A DNA stretch of 64,000 nucleotides from Prevotella merdae (GTDB lineage: Bacteria; Bacteroidota; Bacteroidia; Bacteroidales; Bacteroidaceae), in assembly GCF_900290275.1 (NCBI RefSeq), contig NZ_LT985324.1:478317-542316 (forward strand), read 5' to 3'. Made by a program: the position numbers and the translations under genes. Of the stretch, positions 19,890 through 28,950 are shown one piece after another. The notes beneath the pieces were generated by a model. It was not told where the DNA came from and made no database searches. It saw only the letters and a program-made list of their open reading frames with translations. The first letter of the stretch is position 1. Every line of letters begins with the position of its first letter.

Positions 19890-20324
19890 TTAAACCTGTA
19901 TCTTGTATACATTGGTTTCCCGTTTCTCGAATCCAACAGATTGGTATAGCTTGTTTGCAGCCACACGCATAGGGCGTGATGTCAGCATAAGCGAGCATGG
20001 ACTGTATTTCTTAGTATATTCTACCACATGGTTGACAAGCTTCTTGCCAATGTGCTTGCCTCTGAAGTTGTTGTCCACGACAACATCTTCCACCCAGGCT
20101 TTTGTTCCCGTAGGTATTACATACGCGGCAAGAGTGGCCATGCCCACCATCTGGTTGCCAATGTAGGCAAGGAACAGGTGGGTGCGGTCCGACTCAACTA
20201 TGGCCTGCAACAGCGCTTCGTTCATCTCTTTAGGCAACGATGTCAGTTGACCAAGCAGGTTGTTGATACCGTCGATATATTCGGTTCTAACCTCTTTAGC
20301 CTCTATAAAAATCAAATCTTCCAT
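19890..20324 (-). CDS. GNAT-family N-acetyltransferase
   Basis: A 144-residue single-domain enzyme that transfers an acetyl group from acetyl-CoA. The acetyl-CoA binding segment reads VVDNNFRGKHIGKKLVNHVVEY (R/Q-x-x-G-x-G/A, motif A). It is preceded by the strand AYIGNQMVGMATLAAYVIPTGTKAWVEDV and followed by the C-terminal YQSVGFEKRETNVYKI. The acceptor substrate cannot be inferred. It is transcribed leftward from a promoter that is back to back with that of the ABC transporter genes. Confidence 0.88.
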   Translation of the reverse strand: MEDLIFIEAKEVRTEYIDGINNLLGQLTSLPKEMNEALLQAIVESDRTHLFLAYIGNQMVGMATLAAYVIPTGTKAWVEDVVVDNNFRGKHIGKKLVNHVVEYTKKYSPCSLMLTSRPMRVAANKLYQSVGFEKRETNVYKIQV

Positions 20325-20346
20325 ATTTTTTATTAATTGATAATTG

Positions 20347-20374
20347 CAAAGATACCAAATTTAGTATACCTTTG
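20347..20374. promoter_or_regulatory. Divergent overlapping promoters
   Basis: Leftward TATCTTTG (20347-20354) serves the acetyltransferase and rightward TACCTTTG (20367-20374) serves the ABC transporter. The rightward box lies about 28 bases before the ATG at 20403, which supports that start over an upstream TTG. Confidence 0.65.
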
Positions 20375-20402
20375 CAAGTATAATAAGGCAAATAAAGAAG
20401 AA

Positions 20403-21032
20403 ATGATAATAGAGTTGTATAAGGCGGGTATGGAAGACTGTCGGACAAAAATGTTTGACAACTTGTCGTTTGTGTCTGCTCCCGGCGACGTTGTTGCTAT
20501 AACAGGAGGTACTTTACGTGGCAAGTCGGCGCTTCTGCTATCCATTCTTGGTATGAAGCGATTAGCGTCTGGGTGGGCGAGTGTAGACGGCGAACCTGTG
20601 CATCCAGCTACATCTGCCTATTACCGACATTTTATGTCGTGGGTTCCGCAGTCGTTCAGCTTTGGCGCCAGTACTGTAAGGGATATTGCCAATTCAATGT
20701 TTCGGCTCAAGATAAACAAAGGCGAGGCATATTCGGACAATGATGTGATAGCAGAGTTTAACAGCCTTGGGCTTTCGGGTGAGCTGATGAGCCAGCGCTT
20801 TTCCAGTCTCGACAATTCGCAAGCCCAGCGTGTGCTTTTGGCACTTGCAGGTGTAAGCAGCCGTCCGGTATTGTTGCTCGACCAGCCAACTTTCTTTCAA
20901 GGTGAGACCGAGCGTGGTATGATAGCAGCTTATCTAAGGCAACCCCAATTTGCCGACACCTCAATAGTGGTAACCACCGACGATCCCTTGTTGTTACAGG
21001 TAGCCAATAAGGTGGTGCCTTTGAATGAGTAA
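20403..21032 (+). CDS. fetA: FetA-like ABC transporter ATP-binding protein with degenerate catalytic motifs
   Basis: The ATP-binding partner of the membrane protein encoded next, resembling E. coli FetA (YbbL) of the FetAB iron exporter. It has 209 residues from the ATG at 20403. Walker A is GGTLRGKS. Three catalytic elements are altered. The signature is LDNSQAQR, not LSGGQxQR. The Walker B region reads LLLDQPT, with Gln where the catalytic Glu normally stands. The H-loop reads VTTDDP, with Asp in place of His. It may bind ATP without normal hydrolysis, or the family may tolerate these changes. It is 18 bp upstream of the permease gene. Confidence 0.78.
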   Translation: MIIELYKAGMEDCRTKMFDNLSFVSAPGDVVAITGGTLRGKSALLLSILGMKRLASGWASVDGEPVHPATSAYYRHFMSWVPQSFSFGASTVRDIANSMFRLKINKGEAYSDNDVIAEFNSLGLSGELMSQRFSSLDNSQAQRVLLALAGVSSRPVLLLDQPTFFQGETERGMIAAYLRQPQFADTSIVVTTDDPLLLQVANKVVPLNE

Positions 21033-21050
21033 TTAATACAGAAATAGTTT

Positions 21051-21872
21051 ATGATATCAATGTTAGGAATAGGCCTTATGGCCATATTTATTATACTTCC
21101 CTTGCTCGTTGCAAGCATGTTTCGCATAGACGCAGTTAAGACCGTTTTTGCGGCATTAGTCAAGATGCTTTTGCGTGTGGGTGTGTTAGGCGCGGCTGTC
21201 TACTATCTTGTAGCAACCGACAGCGTATGGTTCGATGTGGCTTTTGGCTTAGCCTTTGTAGTCTATTCAATTATAACGGTTGTTGTGCAAGCCAAGTTGT
21301 CTGTGCGTATGTACCTGCTTCCGGTATGTGCCGGAATGCTTGTGGCCCTGTTGGTTACGGGCAGTTTGCTGCTGCTTCTTAACAATTCGGTAGACAAAGG
21401 CTTCGGTTCTCATTTCCTTCTGCCTGTTATAGCCTTGCTTGCAGGCAGCATTGTAGAGCCAATGTCGCGTTCGCTTTCAGTGTATTATATGGGTTTGCGC
21501 CATCACAATCATCTCTACTACTATCTTATAGGCAATGGAGCAACGCGTACAGAGGCGCTCAACTATCTCATGAAGCGAGCCATAGAGAAGTCTTTAGTGC
21601 CAGGTATGCGCCAGATGTCGAGCCTTGTTGTGGGATGTTCGCCAGTAGTAATGTGGACAATGATAATGTGTGGCGTTGAGGTATTGGATGCCGCCTTCTT
21701 CCAGTTGCTCATTGTGCTTGCCGTGTTTGCGGCCTCAGTACTGTCGGTATTTGTGGCTGTATGGACAGCACGCCGCTATGTTGTGGATGGATATGCAAGA
21801 ATAAAATCAGAGGCAGTTGAAATAGATAAAGTTTCTGAGCAAAATATAGTAAACAATGAACAGAATATTTAA
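21051..21872 (+). CDS. fetB: FetB-like ABC transporter permease (UPF0014)
   Basis: A 273-residue inner-membrane protein with about seven hydrophobic segments. The UPF0014 hallmark region is visible: EPMSRSLSVYYMGL, then the helix-loop ATRTEALNYLMKRAIEKSLVPGMRQMSSLVVGCSP. E. coli FetB exports iron together with FetA. The same function is inferred here from pairing and family. The gene overlaps the following nuclease gene by 17 bp, pointing to translational coupling. Confidence 0.83.
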   Translation: MISMLGIGLMAIFIILPLLVASMFRIDAVKTVFAALVKMLLRVGVLGAAVYYLVATDSVWFDVAFGLAFVVYSIITVVVQAKLSVRMYLLPVCAGMLVALLVTGSLLLLLNNSVDKGFGSHFLLPVIALLAGSIVEPMSRSLSVYYMGLRHHNHLYYYLIGNGATRTEALNYLMKRAIEKSLVPGMRQMSSLVVGCSPVVMWTMIMCGVEVLDAAFFQLLIVLAVFAASVLSVFVAVWTARRYVVDGYARIKSEAVEIDKVSEQNIVNNEQNI

Positions 21873-22680
21873 GTTATTAGTAGTGTGCTGTCTTGGCAGC
21901 CTGTTGGGTTCGTGCGATGTTGTAGTAAAGCGCATGGACGCCAAGGTTGCTGAAACCAAGCAAGAAGTAACCCAATCGGCACCTGAGACATACGAGAGTA
22001 TTGAATTGCCAGCCCCGCTAACGTCTGTGCCCGAACAGATACTTGTACGCAAAGGCTATACCGTGTCTTACAACAAGGATAGACGTGTGCCCAATTGGGT
22101 GGCATGGCATCTTACGGCAGCACATCTAAAGGGTAGTGTAAAGCGCAGCGATGCCTCGTTCCACGAAGACGAGGAAGTGCCTATGCCACGTGCCATTGAC
22201 TCTGATTATGTACGCTCTGGATACGACCGTGGACATATGTGTCCAGCTGGTGACAACAAATGGAGCGCAAAGGCTATGGACGAATCATTCCTCTTTACAA
22301 ATGTTTGTCCTCAAGCTCCACAACTTAATCGTGGCGACTGGAACGAGATGGAACAGGCTTGCCGCAAATGGGCAAAGGAGAATGGCGACATATATATAGT
22401 GTGCGGTCCAATATTCTATAAGAAGCGTGCCAAGACAATAGGCAAGAACAAGGTGGCTGTGCCAGACGCATTCTTCAAGGTGGTGCTAACGATGAAAGGC
22501 AATCCTAAAGCCATAGGTTTTATATACAAGAATGGGGATGGCAACCGTCCTAAGGGCGACTATGCCAACTCTGTTGACGAGGTGGAGCGCATAACAGGCA
22601 TCGACTTCTTCCCGTCGCTTCTAGATAAGATAGAAAAGCAGGTAGAGGCTCAATGCAATCCTGATGACTGGAATATTTAA
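21856..22680 (+). CDS. DNA/RNA non-specific endonuclease, lipoprotein
   Basis: A beta-beta-alpha-Me (NUC1/NucA) nuclease of 274 residues. The signal sequence ends in a lipobox LLGSC with C20 as the lipidated cysteine, so it is probably attached to the outer membrane. The catalytic signature DRGHMCPAGD carries the general-base His, and the metal-binding Asn lies in TNVCPQAPQLNRGDWNEME. Such enzymes degrade extracellular or incoming nucleic acid for nutrients or defence. Coupling to fetAB by overlap is notable but the link is unexplained. Confidence 0.9.
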   Translation: MNRIFKLLVVCCLGSLLGSCDVVVKRMDAKVAETKQEVTQSAPETYESIELPAPLTSVPEQILVRKGYTVSYNKDRRVPNWVAWHLTAAHLKGSVKRSDASFHEDEEVPMPRAIDSDYVRSGYDRGHMCPAGDNKWSAKAMDESFLFTNVCPQAPQLNRGDWNEMEQACRKWAKENGDIYIVCGPIFYKKRAKTIGKNKVAVPDAFFKVVLTMKGNPKAIGFIYKNGDGNRPKGDYANSVDEVERITGIDFFPSLLDKIEKQVEAQCNPDDWNI

Positions 22681-22816
22681 AGGAATATAGGAGGAAGCAA
22701 GGTATATAATGAGATATTAGGGATATATAAAGATAGGATAGGGATGGCGTGCCAATTCATTTGTTAAATAAGATTAATAATATATTGGCTTAGCCGTTAT
22801 CTATAAATAGAAATTG

Positions 22817-22824
22817 TATCTTTG
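22817..22824 (+). promoter_or_regulatory. -7 box upstream of phosphoglucomutase
   Basis: TATCTTTG matches the consensus and lies 53 bases before the ATG at 22878. No clear -33 TTTG is seen at the expected distance. Confidence 0.55.
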
Positions 22825-22877
22825 TATAATACTAAAAACGAATACAAATATTAACGTTAACATATATTTAAATTATT

Positions 22878-24629
22878 ATGGATAATAATAAAGAACTGAT
22901 TGCTCAGTGTGAGGAAAGAGCAAAGCTGTGGCTCACACCGGCATTTGATGAAGAAACACGTAAGGAAGTTCAGGCTATGCTTGACAACGAAGATAAGTCG
23001 GCACTTATCGACGCTTTCTATCAGAACTTGGAATTCGGTACAGGTGGTCTGCGTGGTATTATGGGCGCAGGTACAAACCGTATGAATAAATATATCGTTG
23101 GTATGGCTACTCAGGGCTTTGCCAACTACATCCTTAAGGCTTTCCCAGGCGAGGAGAATCTGTCGGTAGTTGTAGGTCACGACTGCCGCAACAACTCACG
23201 TCTTTTTGCTGAGACTGTAGCTGCTATCTTCTCGGCTAATGGCATCAAGGCTTATCTCTTCGAGAGCTTGCGTCCTACACCAGAGATTTCTTTTGCTATC
23301 CGTCAGCTTGGCGCAAAGGCTGGTGTAAACGTTACCGCTTCGCACAACCCTAAGGAATATAACGGTTACAAGGCTTACTGGAGCGATGGTGCACAGGTTC
23401 TTGCTCCGCACGATACTGGTATCATCGAGGAGGTGAATAAGGTTACTATAGACCAGGTTAAGTTTGAGGCCAACTGGGATAAGATTCAGATTATCGGTGG
23501 CGAAATGGACTACGACTATATGACAGCTGTTCACTCTGCTATGATTGACCAGGACGTTATCAACCGTCAGAAGGATCTTAACATCGTTTACTCTGCTATG
23601 CATGGTACAGGTCGTGTTATCGTTCCTCTATGCTTGCGTTCTTGGGGCTTCCAGAACATCAATGTAGTTCCTGAGCAGATGGTAGTAGATGGCAACTTCC
23701 CAACAGTTGTTTCGCCTAACCCAGAGAATGCAGAGGCTATGACTCTTGGTATGAAGCTTGGTACTAAGCTTAATGCCGACCTCGTTGTAGCAACCGACCC
23801 TGATGCAGACCGTCTTGCTATTGTTTGCCGCGACGATAAGGGCGAGTGGATGATTATCAATGGTAACCAGACTTGTATGATGTTCTGCTACTACATCATC
23901 GAGAACAAGAAGAAGCTTGGCTTGTTGAAGCCAACCGACTTCCTTGTTAAGACTATTGTTACCACAGAGGTTATAGCCAAGATTGCAGAGAAGAACAATG
24001 TAGAGCTTCGCGACTGCTATACTGGTTTCAAGTGGATTGCTCGCGAGATTGCTATTTCTGAGGGCAAGCAGCAGTATATCGGCGGTGGCGAGGAGAGCTT
24101 CGGGTTTTTGCCCTACGATAAGGTACGCGATAAGGACGCTCCTGCTTCTATCTGCTTGATTTGCGAGATTGCAGCTTGGGCTAAGGACCAGGGCAAGACT
24201 CTCTACGATCTCTTGATGCAGATTTATGCTGAGTATGGCTTCAGCAAGGAGTTTACTGTAAACGTTGTTCGCCCAGGTAAGACTGGTGCTGATGAAATCA
24301 AGCAGATGATGGCCAACTTCCGCTCTAATCCTCCTAAGGAGCTTGGTGGCAGCCAGATTTGCTTGTGGAAGGACTATCAGGCACTTACAGCTACTAAGGA
24401 AGACGGCAACGTTGAGAAGCTTGACATGCCTGCTACAAGCAACGTGCTACAGTGGTTCTGCACAGACGGAACTAAGGTTAGCGTTCGTCCTTCAGGTACA
24501 GAGCCTAAGATTAAGTTCTATATCGAGGTTAAGGATTCTTCGTTCAAGTGTGCTGGCTGCTACGAGCGTTGCAACAAGGCTGCTGAGGAGAAGATCGAGG
24601 CAATCAAGAAGAGTCTTGGACTCAACTAA
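22878..24629 (+). CDS. pgm: Phospho-sugar mutase (phosphoglucomutase/phosphomannomutase)
   Basis: Interconverts hexose 1- and 6-phosphates, feeding glycolysis, glycogen and nucleotide-sugar synthesis. It has 583 residues in the four-domain alpha-D-phosphohexomutase fold. The catalytic phosphoserine loop is VTASHNPKEYNGYK, the Mg2+ loop is DPDADR, the sugar-binding loop is GGGEESFGF and the C-terminal phosphate-binding loop is RPSGTEPKIKFY. Glucose versus mannose specificity is not decided by these motifs. It is a monocistronic gene with its own promoter and terminator. Confidence 0.95.
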   Translation: MDNNKELIAQCEERAKLWLTPAFDEETRKEVQAMLDNEDKSALIDAFYQNLEFGTGGLRGIMGAGTNRMNKYIVGMATQGFANYILKAFPGEENLSVVVGHDCRNNSRLFAETVAAIFSANGIKAYLFESLRPTPEISFAIRQLGAKAGVNVTASHNPKEYNGYKAYWSDGAQVLAPHDTGIIEEVNKVTIDQVKFEANWDKIQIIGGEMDYDYMTAVHSAMIDQDVINRQKDLNIVYSAMHGTGRVIVPLCLRSWGFQNINVVPEQMVVDGNFPTVVSPNPENAEAMTLGMKLGTKLNADLVVATDPDADRLAIVCRDDKGEWMIINGNQTCMMFCYYIIENKKKLGLLKPTDFLVKTIVTTEVIAKIAEKNNVELRDCYTGFKWIAREIAISEGKQQYIGGGEESFGFLPYDKVRDKDAPASICLICEIAAWAKDQGKTLYDLLMQIYAEYGFSKEFTVNVVRPGKTGADEIKQMMANFRSNPPKELGGSQICLWKDYQALTATKEDGNVEKLDMPATSNVLQWFCTDGTKVSVRPSGTEPKIKFYIEVKDSSFKCAGCYERCNKAAEEKIEAIKKSLGLN

Positions 24630-24667
24630 ATAATGTGTTGATATTTTTTAATTAAAATTATATAGTA

Positions 24668-24722
24668 GGAAAGTCCGCTTAAAAGTTTGGTTTAACATTC
24701 ATTCTTTTAAGTGGATTTTCTT
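24668..24722 (+). terminator. Terminator after phosphoglucomutase
   Basis: GGAAAGTCCGCTTAAAAG pairs with CTTTTAAGTGGATTTTC across an 18-base loop. A T-rich end follows. Confidence 0.75.
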
Positions 24723-24785
24723 ATGTTTATCATCGTCTAACAGCGCCGTCGTTTGTATGGGCGCCATTAAACTGTTGTATAAATA

Positions 24786-24938
24786 ATGGAATCTATAGGT
24801 TATTATATCTTTTGCATCATTGCAGCCGTTGTTTGCTTCTTGCTTATAAAGAAGCTAACTGGTTGTATGATAAAAATGTTGGTTGCGTTTATAGCCGCCG
24901 CTATTATCGCTGCAATTTACTTTTTGTATTTCAAATAG
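24786..24938 (+). CDS. 50-residue two-segment membrane protein
   Basis: An unrecognised small protein. ATG at 24786, TAG at 24936-24938. It has two hydrophobic helices (about residues 5-22 and 29-47) separated by a short basic turn (KKLTGCMIK), and it ends FLYFK. Its stop codon is one base before the start codon of the sugar kinase, so the two are almost certainly translated from one mRNA. It could be a membrane anchor or regulator for the kinase, or a coupling leader. No known motif is seen. Confidence 0.6.
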   Translation: MESIGYYIFCIIAAVVCFLLIKKLTGCMIKMLVAFIAAAIIAAIYFLYFK

Positions 24939-24939
24939 A

Positions 24940-25833
24940 ATGGTAAGACTGATTGTTGACAGTGGTAGCACAAAAACAGACTGGTGCTTTGCTACGCCCG
25001 ACGGAAAATTTGTACGTATAAATACAAGTGGTATAAATCCAGCAGTTCAAGCTCCAGATATTATCGAAGGTATTTTGAACAACGAGTTGTTGCCTTCGCT
25101 CACAACACAAGCTATAAATCGTAATGATGTAGGCGAGATATATTATTATGGCGCAGGGTGCACACCCGACCGACAGCCCATAATGCGCAATATGCTTATT
25201 CGTACCTTCTCCTCGTCAAAGACAATAGAGGTTAACAGCGACTTGCTGGCTGCCGCACGTGCATTGTGCTTGCGCAAGGAAGGCATAGCATGTATACTTG
25301 GCACAGGAGCTAACTCTTGTTTGTATGATGGAACCAATATCATTGCACAAACTCCAGCACTTGGCTATATTTTAGGCGATGAGGGTAGTGGGGCTGTGCT
25401 TGGACGAAACTTTCTTAATGGCATACTTAAAGGGTGGTTGCCAATCGAACTGCGCAACCTCTTTATGTCTGAATGGCAGCTTAATGTTTCTGATATAATA
25501 GAAAAGGTGTATCGTGAGCCTTCGCCTAACCGTTTCATGGCGTCTATCACACGCTTTATAGCAAGCAACATGGATAATTATCCTCAGCTTGCCGATATGG
25601 TGGTGCGCAATTTCGAGACGTTTATTGATGTAAACATCCAACCTTACCTTAAGGAAAGAACAAGAGAAAACGTAGATGAAAACGCTAAAAAAATAGCAAT
25701 AAATGCTGTTGGAAGCATCGCGTTTTATTTCAAACATCAGTTGGAATGTGCCGCAAATAACCGTGGACTTGTTGTTGGCAGAATTGTCAAAAGTCCAATG
25801 CAAGGACTTGTAGAGTACCATCTGAGCATGTAA
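24940..25833 (+). CDS. BadF/BadG-type ATPase, N-acetylglucosamine kinase-like
   Basis: A 297-residue kinase of the ASKHA (actin-like) fold that phosphorylates amino sugars such as GlcNAc or MurNAc in related bacteria. Motifs present: phosphate-1 loop VDSGSTKTDW near the N-terminus, the sugar and metal region CILGTGANSCLYDG, then LGYILGDEGSGAVLGR. The adenosine loop region (GLVVGRIVKSPMQGLVEY) at the C-terminus is less clear. It probably works in peptidoglycan or glycan sugar recycling. It is preceded by a coupled 50-residue membrane protein. Confidence 0.8.
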   Translation: MVRLIVDSGSTKTDWCFATPDGKFVRINTSGINPAVQAPDIIEGILNNELLPSLTTQAINRNDVGEIYYYGAGCTPDRQPIMRNMLIRTFSSSKTIEVNSDLLAAARALCLRKEGIACILGTGANSCLYDGTNIIAQTPALGYILGDEGSGAVLGRNFLNGILKGWLPIELRNLFMSEWQLNVSDIIEKVYREPSPNRFMASITRFIASNMDNYPQLADMVVRNFETFIDVNIQPYLKERTRENVDENAKKIAINAVGSIAFYFKHQLECAANNRGLVVGRIVKSPMQGLVEYHLSM

Positions 25834-25921
25834 AAAACTTGCATTTTGTCGTGTTTATATTGCTTTGTTTGCGTAAACAGTAAAAAATGCTATATAGAGA
25901 TAGCAAATTTCCCCTAAAAAA

Positions 25922-25953
25922 TTTGGCTCTTAACAAAATAGAGATTATCTTTG
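25922..25953 (+). promoter_or_regulatory. Promoter of ppdK
   Basis: A complete Bacteroidetes promoter: -33 TTTG (25922-25925), 20-base spacer and -7 TATCTTTG (25946-25953), followed by a leader of about 65 bases before the ATG at 26024. Confidence 0.8.
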
Positions 25954-26023
25954 CATGTATATTAAAAACCAATATTTAATCACAGGAATAAATTAACAAA
26001 TATAATAAATAGACCTATTAGCT

Positions 26024-28744
26024 ATGAATGAAAAAAGAGTTTATACCTTCGGTAATGGACAGGCTGAAGGTAACGCCTCAATGCGTGAGGTACTCGGTGG
26101 CAAGGGTGCTAACCTTGCCGAGATGAACCATATTGGTGTTCCTGTACCTCCAGGATTCACTATCACAACCGATACTTGTAATGAGTATTATAGAGTAGGT
26201 CAGGAGAAGATCGTTGAGCTTCTTACTGATGAGGTTAATGCAGCTGTTGCTCATACTGAGAAACTGATGAACTGCAAGTTCGGTGACCCAAAGAATCCTC
26301 TTTTGGTTTCTGTACGTTCTGGTGCACGCGCTTCTATGCCAGGTATGATGGATACCATCCTCAACCTCGGTTTGAACGACGAAGTAGCCGAAGGTATGGT
26401 AGAAAAAACTGGCAACCCTCACTTTGTTTACGATAGCTATCGTCGTTTCGTTCAGATGTACGGCGACGTTGTTCTTGGCATGAAGCCAGAGAACAAGGAA
26501 GATATTGACCCATTTGAGGCTATCATCGAGAAGGTTAAGCAGGAGCAGGGTGTTGTTCTTGACAAGGACCTCTCTGTAGAGTCACTCAAGAAACTTGTTG
26601 AACTCTTTAAGAAGGCAATCAAGGAGCAGACCGGTAGCGACTTCCCAACCGATCCTAAGGAGCAACTTTGGGGTGCTATATGCGCTGTGTTCCGTAGCTG
26701 GATGAACGAACGCGCTATCCTGTATCGTAAGATGGAGGGTATTCCTGACGAGTGGGGTACAGCCGTTTCGGTTATGGCTATGGTATTTGGTAACATGGGC
26801 GAGACATCTGCAACAGGTGTTTGCTTCAGCCGTGACGCTGGTAACGGCGAGAACCTTTTCAACGGTGAGTATTTGATTAATGCTCAGGGTGAGGACGTTG
26901 TTGCTGGTATCCGTACTCCTCAGCAGATTACTAAGATTGGTTCGCAGCGTTGGGCTGAACGTGCCGGTATATCTGAGGAAGAGCGTGCTGCCAACTATCC
27001 TTCTATGGAGGAGGCTATGCCTGAACTATATAAGGAGCTTGACGCACTTCAGGACAAGCTCGAGAAGCACTATCGCGATATGCAGGATATGGAGTTCACC
27101 GTTCAGGAGGGCAAGCTTTGGTTCCTTCAGACACGTAACGGTAAGCGTACTGGTACTGCTATGGTTAAGATTGCTATGGACCTTCTGCACGAGGGTATGA
27201 TTGACGAGAAGACAGCTATCCTTCGCTGCGAACCACAGAAGCTCGACGAGCTCTTGCACCCTGTATTCGACAAGTTGGCTCTCTCTAAGGCTAAGGTTAT
27301 CACACAGGGTCTTCCTGCTTCTCCAGGTGCTGCTTGCGGTCAGATTGTATTCCATGCTGATGACGCAGAGGCATGGCACGAGGACGGCAAGAAGGTAATT
27401 ATGGTTCGTATCGAGACATCTCCTGAGGACCTCGCTGGTATGTCTGCTGCTGAGGGTATCCTCACAGCTCGTGGCGGTATGACTTCTCATGCAGCTGTAG
27501 TTGCACGTGGTATGGGTAAGTGCTGCGTATCAGGTGCAGGCTCTATCAATGTAGACTATAAGACTAAGACTGTAGAGATTGAAGGCGTTGTTTACAAGGA
27601 AGGCGACTTTATCTCATTGAACGGCACAACAGGTCAGGTCTACGCAGGACAGATTGAGACTAAGGCAGCTGAGCTTTCAGGCGACTTCAAGGAGCTTATG
27701 GACCTCTGCGACAAGTATACAAAGATGGAGATTCGCACAAATGCAGATACTCCACACGATGCTGAGGTAGCCCGTGCATTCGGTGCTAAGGGTATTGGTT
27801 TGACACGTACAGAGCATATGTTCTTCGATGACCAGAAGATTGTTGCAATGCGTGAGATGATCTTGGCTGACTCGGTAGAGGGTCGCGAGAAGGCTCTTGC
27901 AAAGCTTCTTCCATATCAGAAGGCCGACTTCTATGGTATCCTTAAGGCTATGGATGGTTGCCACGTTAATATTCGTTTGCTCGATCCACCTCTCCACGAG
28001 TTCGTACCTCACGATAAGGCTGGTCAGGAGACAATGGCTAAGGAGATGGGCGTAAGCGTTGAGGAAATCAAGAAGCGTGTTAACTCTTTGGCCGAGAACA
28101 ACCCAATGCTCGGTCATCGTGGTTGCCGTCTTGGTATCACATTCCCAGAGATTACTGCTATGCAGACACGTGCTATCCTTGGTGCTGCTTGCCAGCTTAA
28201 GAAGGAAGGCTTCAACCCTTGTCCTGAGATTATGGTTCCTCTTATCGGTACTGTTCAGGAGCTCAAGCAGCAGAAGTCTATCATCCTTGCTACTGCCAAG
28301 GAGGTATTTGTAGAGTATGGCGTAGAGGTTGAGTTTGAGATTGGTACAATGATCGAGATTCCACGTGCTGCCCTTACCGCAGGTAAGATTGCTGAGGAGG
28401 CTCAGTACTTCTCATTCGGTACAAACGACTTGACACAGATGACCTTCGGTTATTCTCGTGACGACATCGCTTCGTTCCTCCCTGCATATATGGAGAAGAA
28501 GATTTTGAAGGTAGACCCATTCCAGGTTCTCGACCAGGAAGGTGTTGGTCAACTTATCAAGATGGCTGTAGAGAATGGTCGTGCTACTCGTCCAAACCTC
28601 CGCACTGGTATTTGTGGCGAGCATGGTGGCGAGCCTTCATCAGTTAAGTTCTGTGCTAAGGTAGGCATGAATTATGCATCATGCTCACCGTTTAGAGTAC
28701 CTATAGCAAGACTTGCGGCGGCTCAGGCTGCTGTAGAGGAATAA
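26024..28744 (+). CDS. ppdK: Pyruvate, phosphate dikinase
   Basis: Interconverts pyruvate + ATP + phosphate with PEP + AMP + pyrophosphate, acting in glycolysis or gluconeogenesis. It has 906 residues, the family length. An N-terminal ATP-grasp region opens with GGKGANLAEM and includes VSVRSGARASMPGMMDTI. The phosphohistidine domain carries H489 in GGMTSHAAVVARGMG. The C-terminal PEP-binding barrel includes GIGLTRTEHMFF, MLGHRGCRLGI and the end GICGEHGGEPSSVKF. It is monocistronic with a strong promoter and terminator. Confidence 0.97.
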   Translation: MNEKRVYTFGNGQAEGNASMREVLGGKGANLAEMNHIGVPVPPGFTITTDTCNEYYRVGQEKIVELLTDEVNAAVAHTEKLMNCKFGDPKNPLLVSVRSGARASMPGMMDTILNLGLNDEVAEGMVEKTGNPHFVYDSYRRFVQMYGDVVLGMKPENKEDIDPFEAIIEKVKQEQGVVLDKDLSVESLKKLVELFKKAIKEQTGSDFPTDPKEQLWGAICAVFRSWMNERAILYRKMEGIPDEWGTAVSVMAMVFGNMGETSATGVCFSRDAGNGENLFNGEYLINAQGEDVVAGIRTPQQITKIGSQRWAERAGISEEERAANYPSMEEAMPELYKELDALQDKLEKHYRDMQDMEFTVQEGKLWFLQTRNGKRTGTAMVKIAMDLLHEGMIDEKTAILRCEPQKLDELLHPVFDKLALSKAKVITQGLPASPGAACGQIVFHADDAEAWHEDGKKVIMVRIETSPEDLAGMSAAEGILTARGGMTSHAAVVARGMGKCCVSGAGSINVDYKTKTVEIEGVVYKEGDFISLNGTTGQVYAGQIETKAAELSGDFKELMDLCDKYTKMEIRTNADTPHDAEVARAFGAKGIGLTRTEHMFFDDQKIVAMREMILADSVEGREKALAKLLPYQKADFYGILKAMDGCHVNIRLLDPPLHEFVPHDKAGQETMAKEMGVSVEEIKKRVNSLAENNPMLGHRGCRLGITFPEITAMQTRAILGAACQLKKEGFNPCPEIMVPLIGTVQELKQQKSIILATAKEVFVEYGVEVEFEIGTMIEIPRAALTAGKIAEEAQYFSFGTNDLTQMTFGYSRDDIASFLPAYMEKKILKVDPFQVLDQEGVGQLIKMAVENGRATRPNLRTGICGEHGGEPSSVKFCAKVGMNYASCSPFRVPIARLAAAQAAVEE

Positions 28745-28771
28745 TAGCAAATATTTGACTCTCAATAGATT

Positions 28772-28817
28772 AAGTGGAAAGTCCTTGTAACAGAGGACTT
28801 TCCACTTAATTCGTTTT
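28772..28817 (+). terminator. Terminator after ppdK
   Basis: AAGTGGAAAGTCC and GGACTTTCCACTT form a perfect 13-bp stem followed by AATTCGTTTTT. Confidence 0.85.
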
Positions 28818-28855
28818 TAGCGGAAGTACCACTGAAATGCTACAAATGATGATGG

Positions 28856-28910
28856 ATGTTTTACATATGTTTTACAATTTCCAAGGACATGTTTTACACA
28901 TGTTTTACAA
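28856..28910. other. Left attachment site with duplicated 22-bp motif
   Basis: Two copies of ATGTTTTACAYATGTTTTACAA lie at 28856-28877 and 28889-28910, 33 bp apart (three helical turns). The outer copy contains the 17-bp core also found at the right end. The inner copy may be an integrase arm-binding site or a second core. Confidence 0.6.
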
Positions 28911-28950
28911 CTTTCGAAATGATTCTAAGAACAATTTAAACATAAAAGAT

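Noticed and set aside
21856..22680. Secreted nuclease as part of a toxin-immunity pair
   Set aside because: No immunity-like gene is adjacent. A single lipid-anchored nuclease fits nutrient scavenging equally well.
28837..28950. 38-codon N-terminal extension of the integrase
   Set aside because: It is encoded by the attachment-site repeats and is not like the arm-binding domain start. ATG 28951 preferred.
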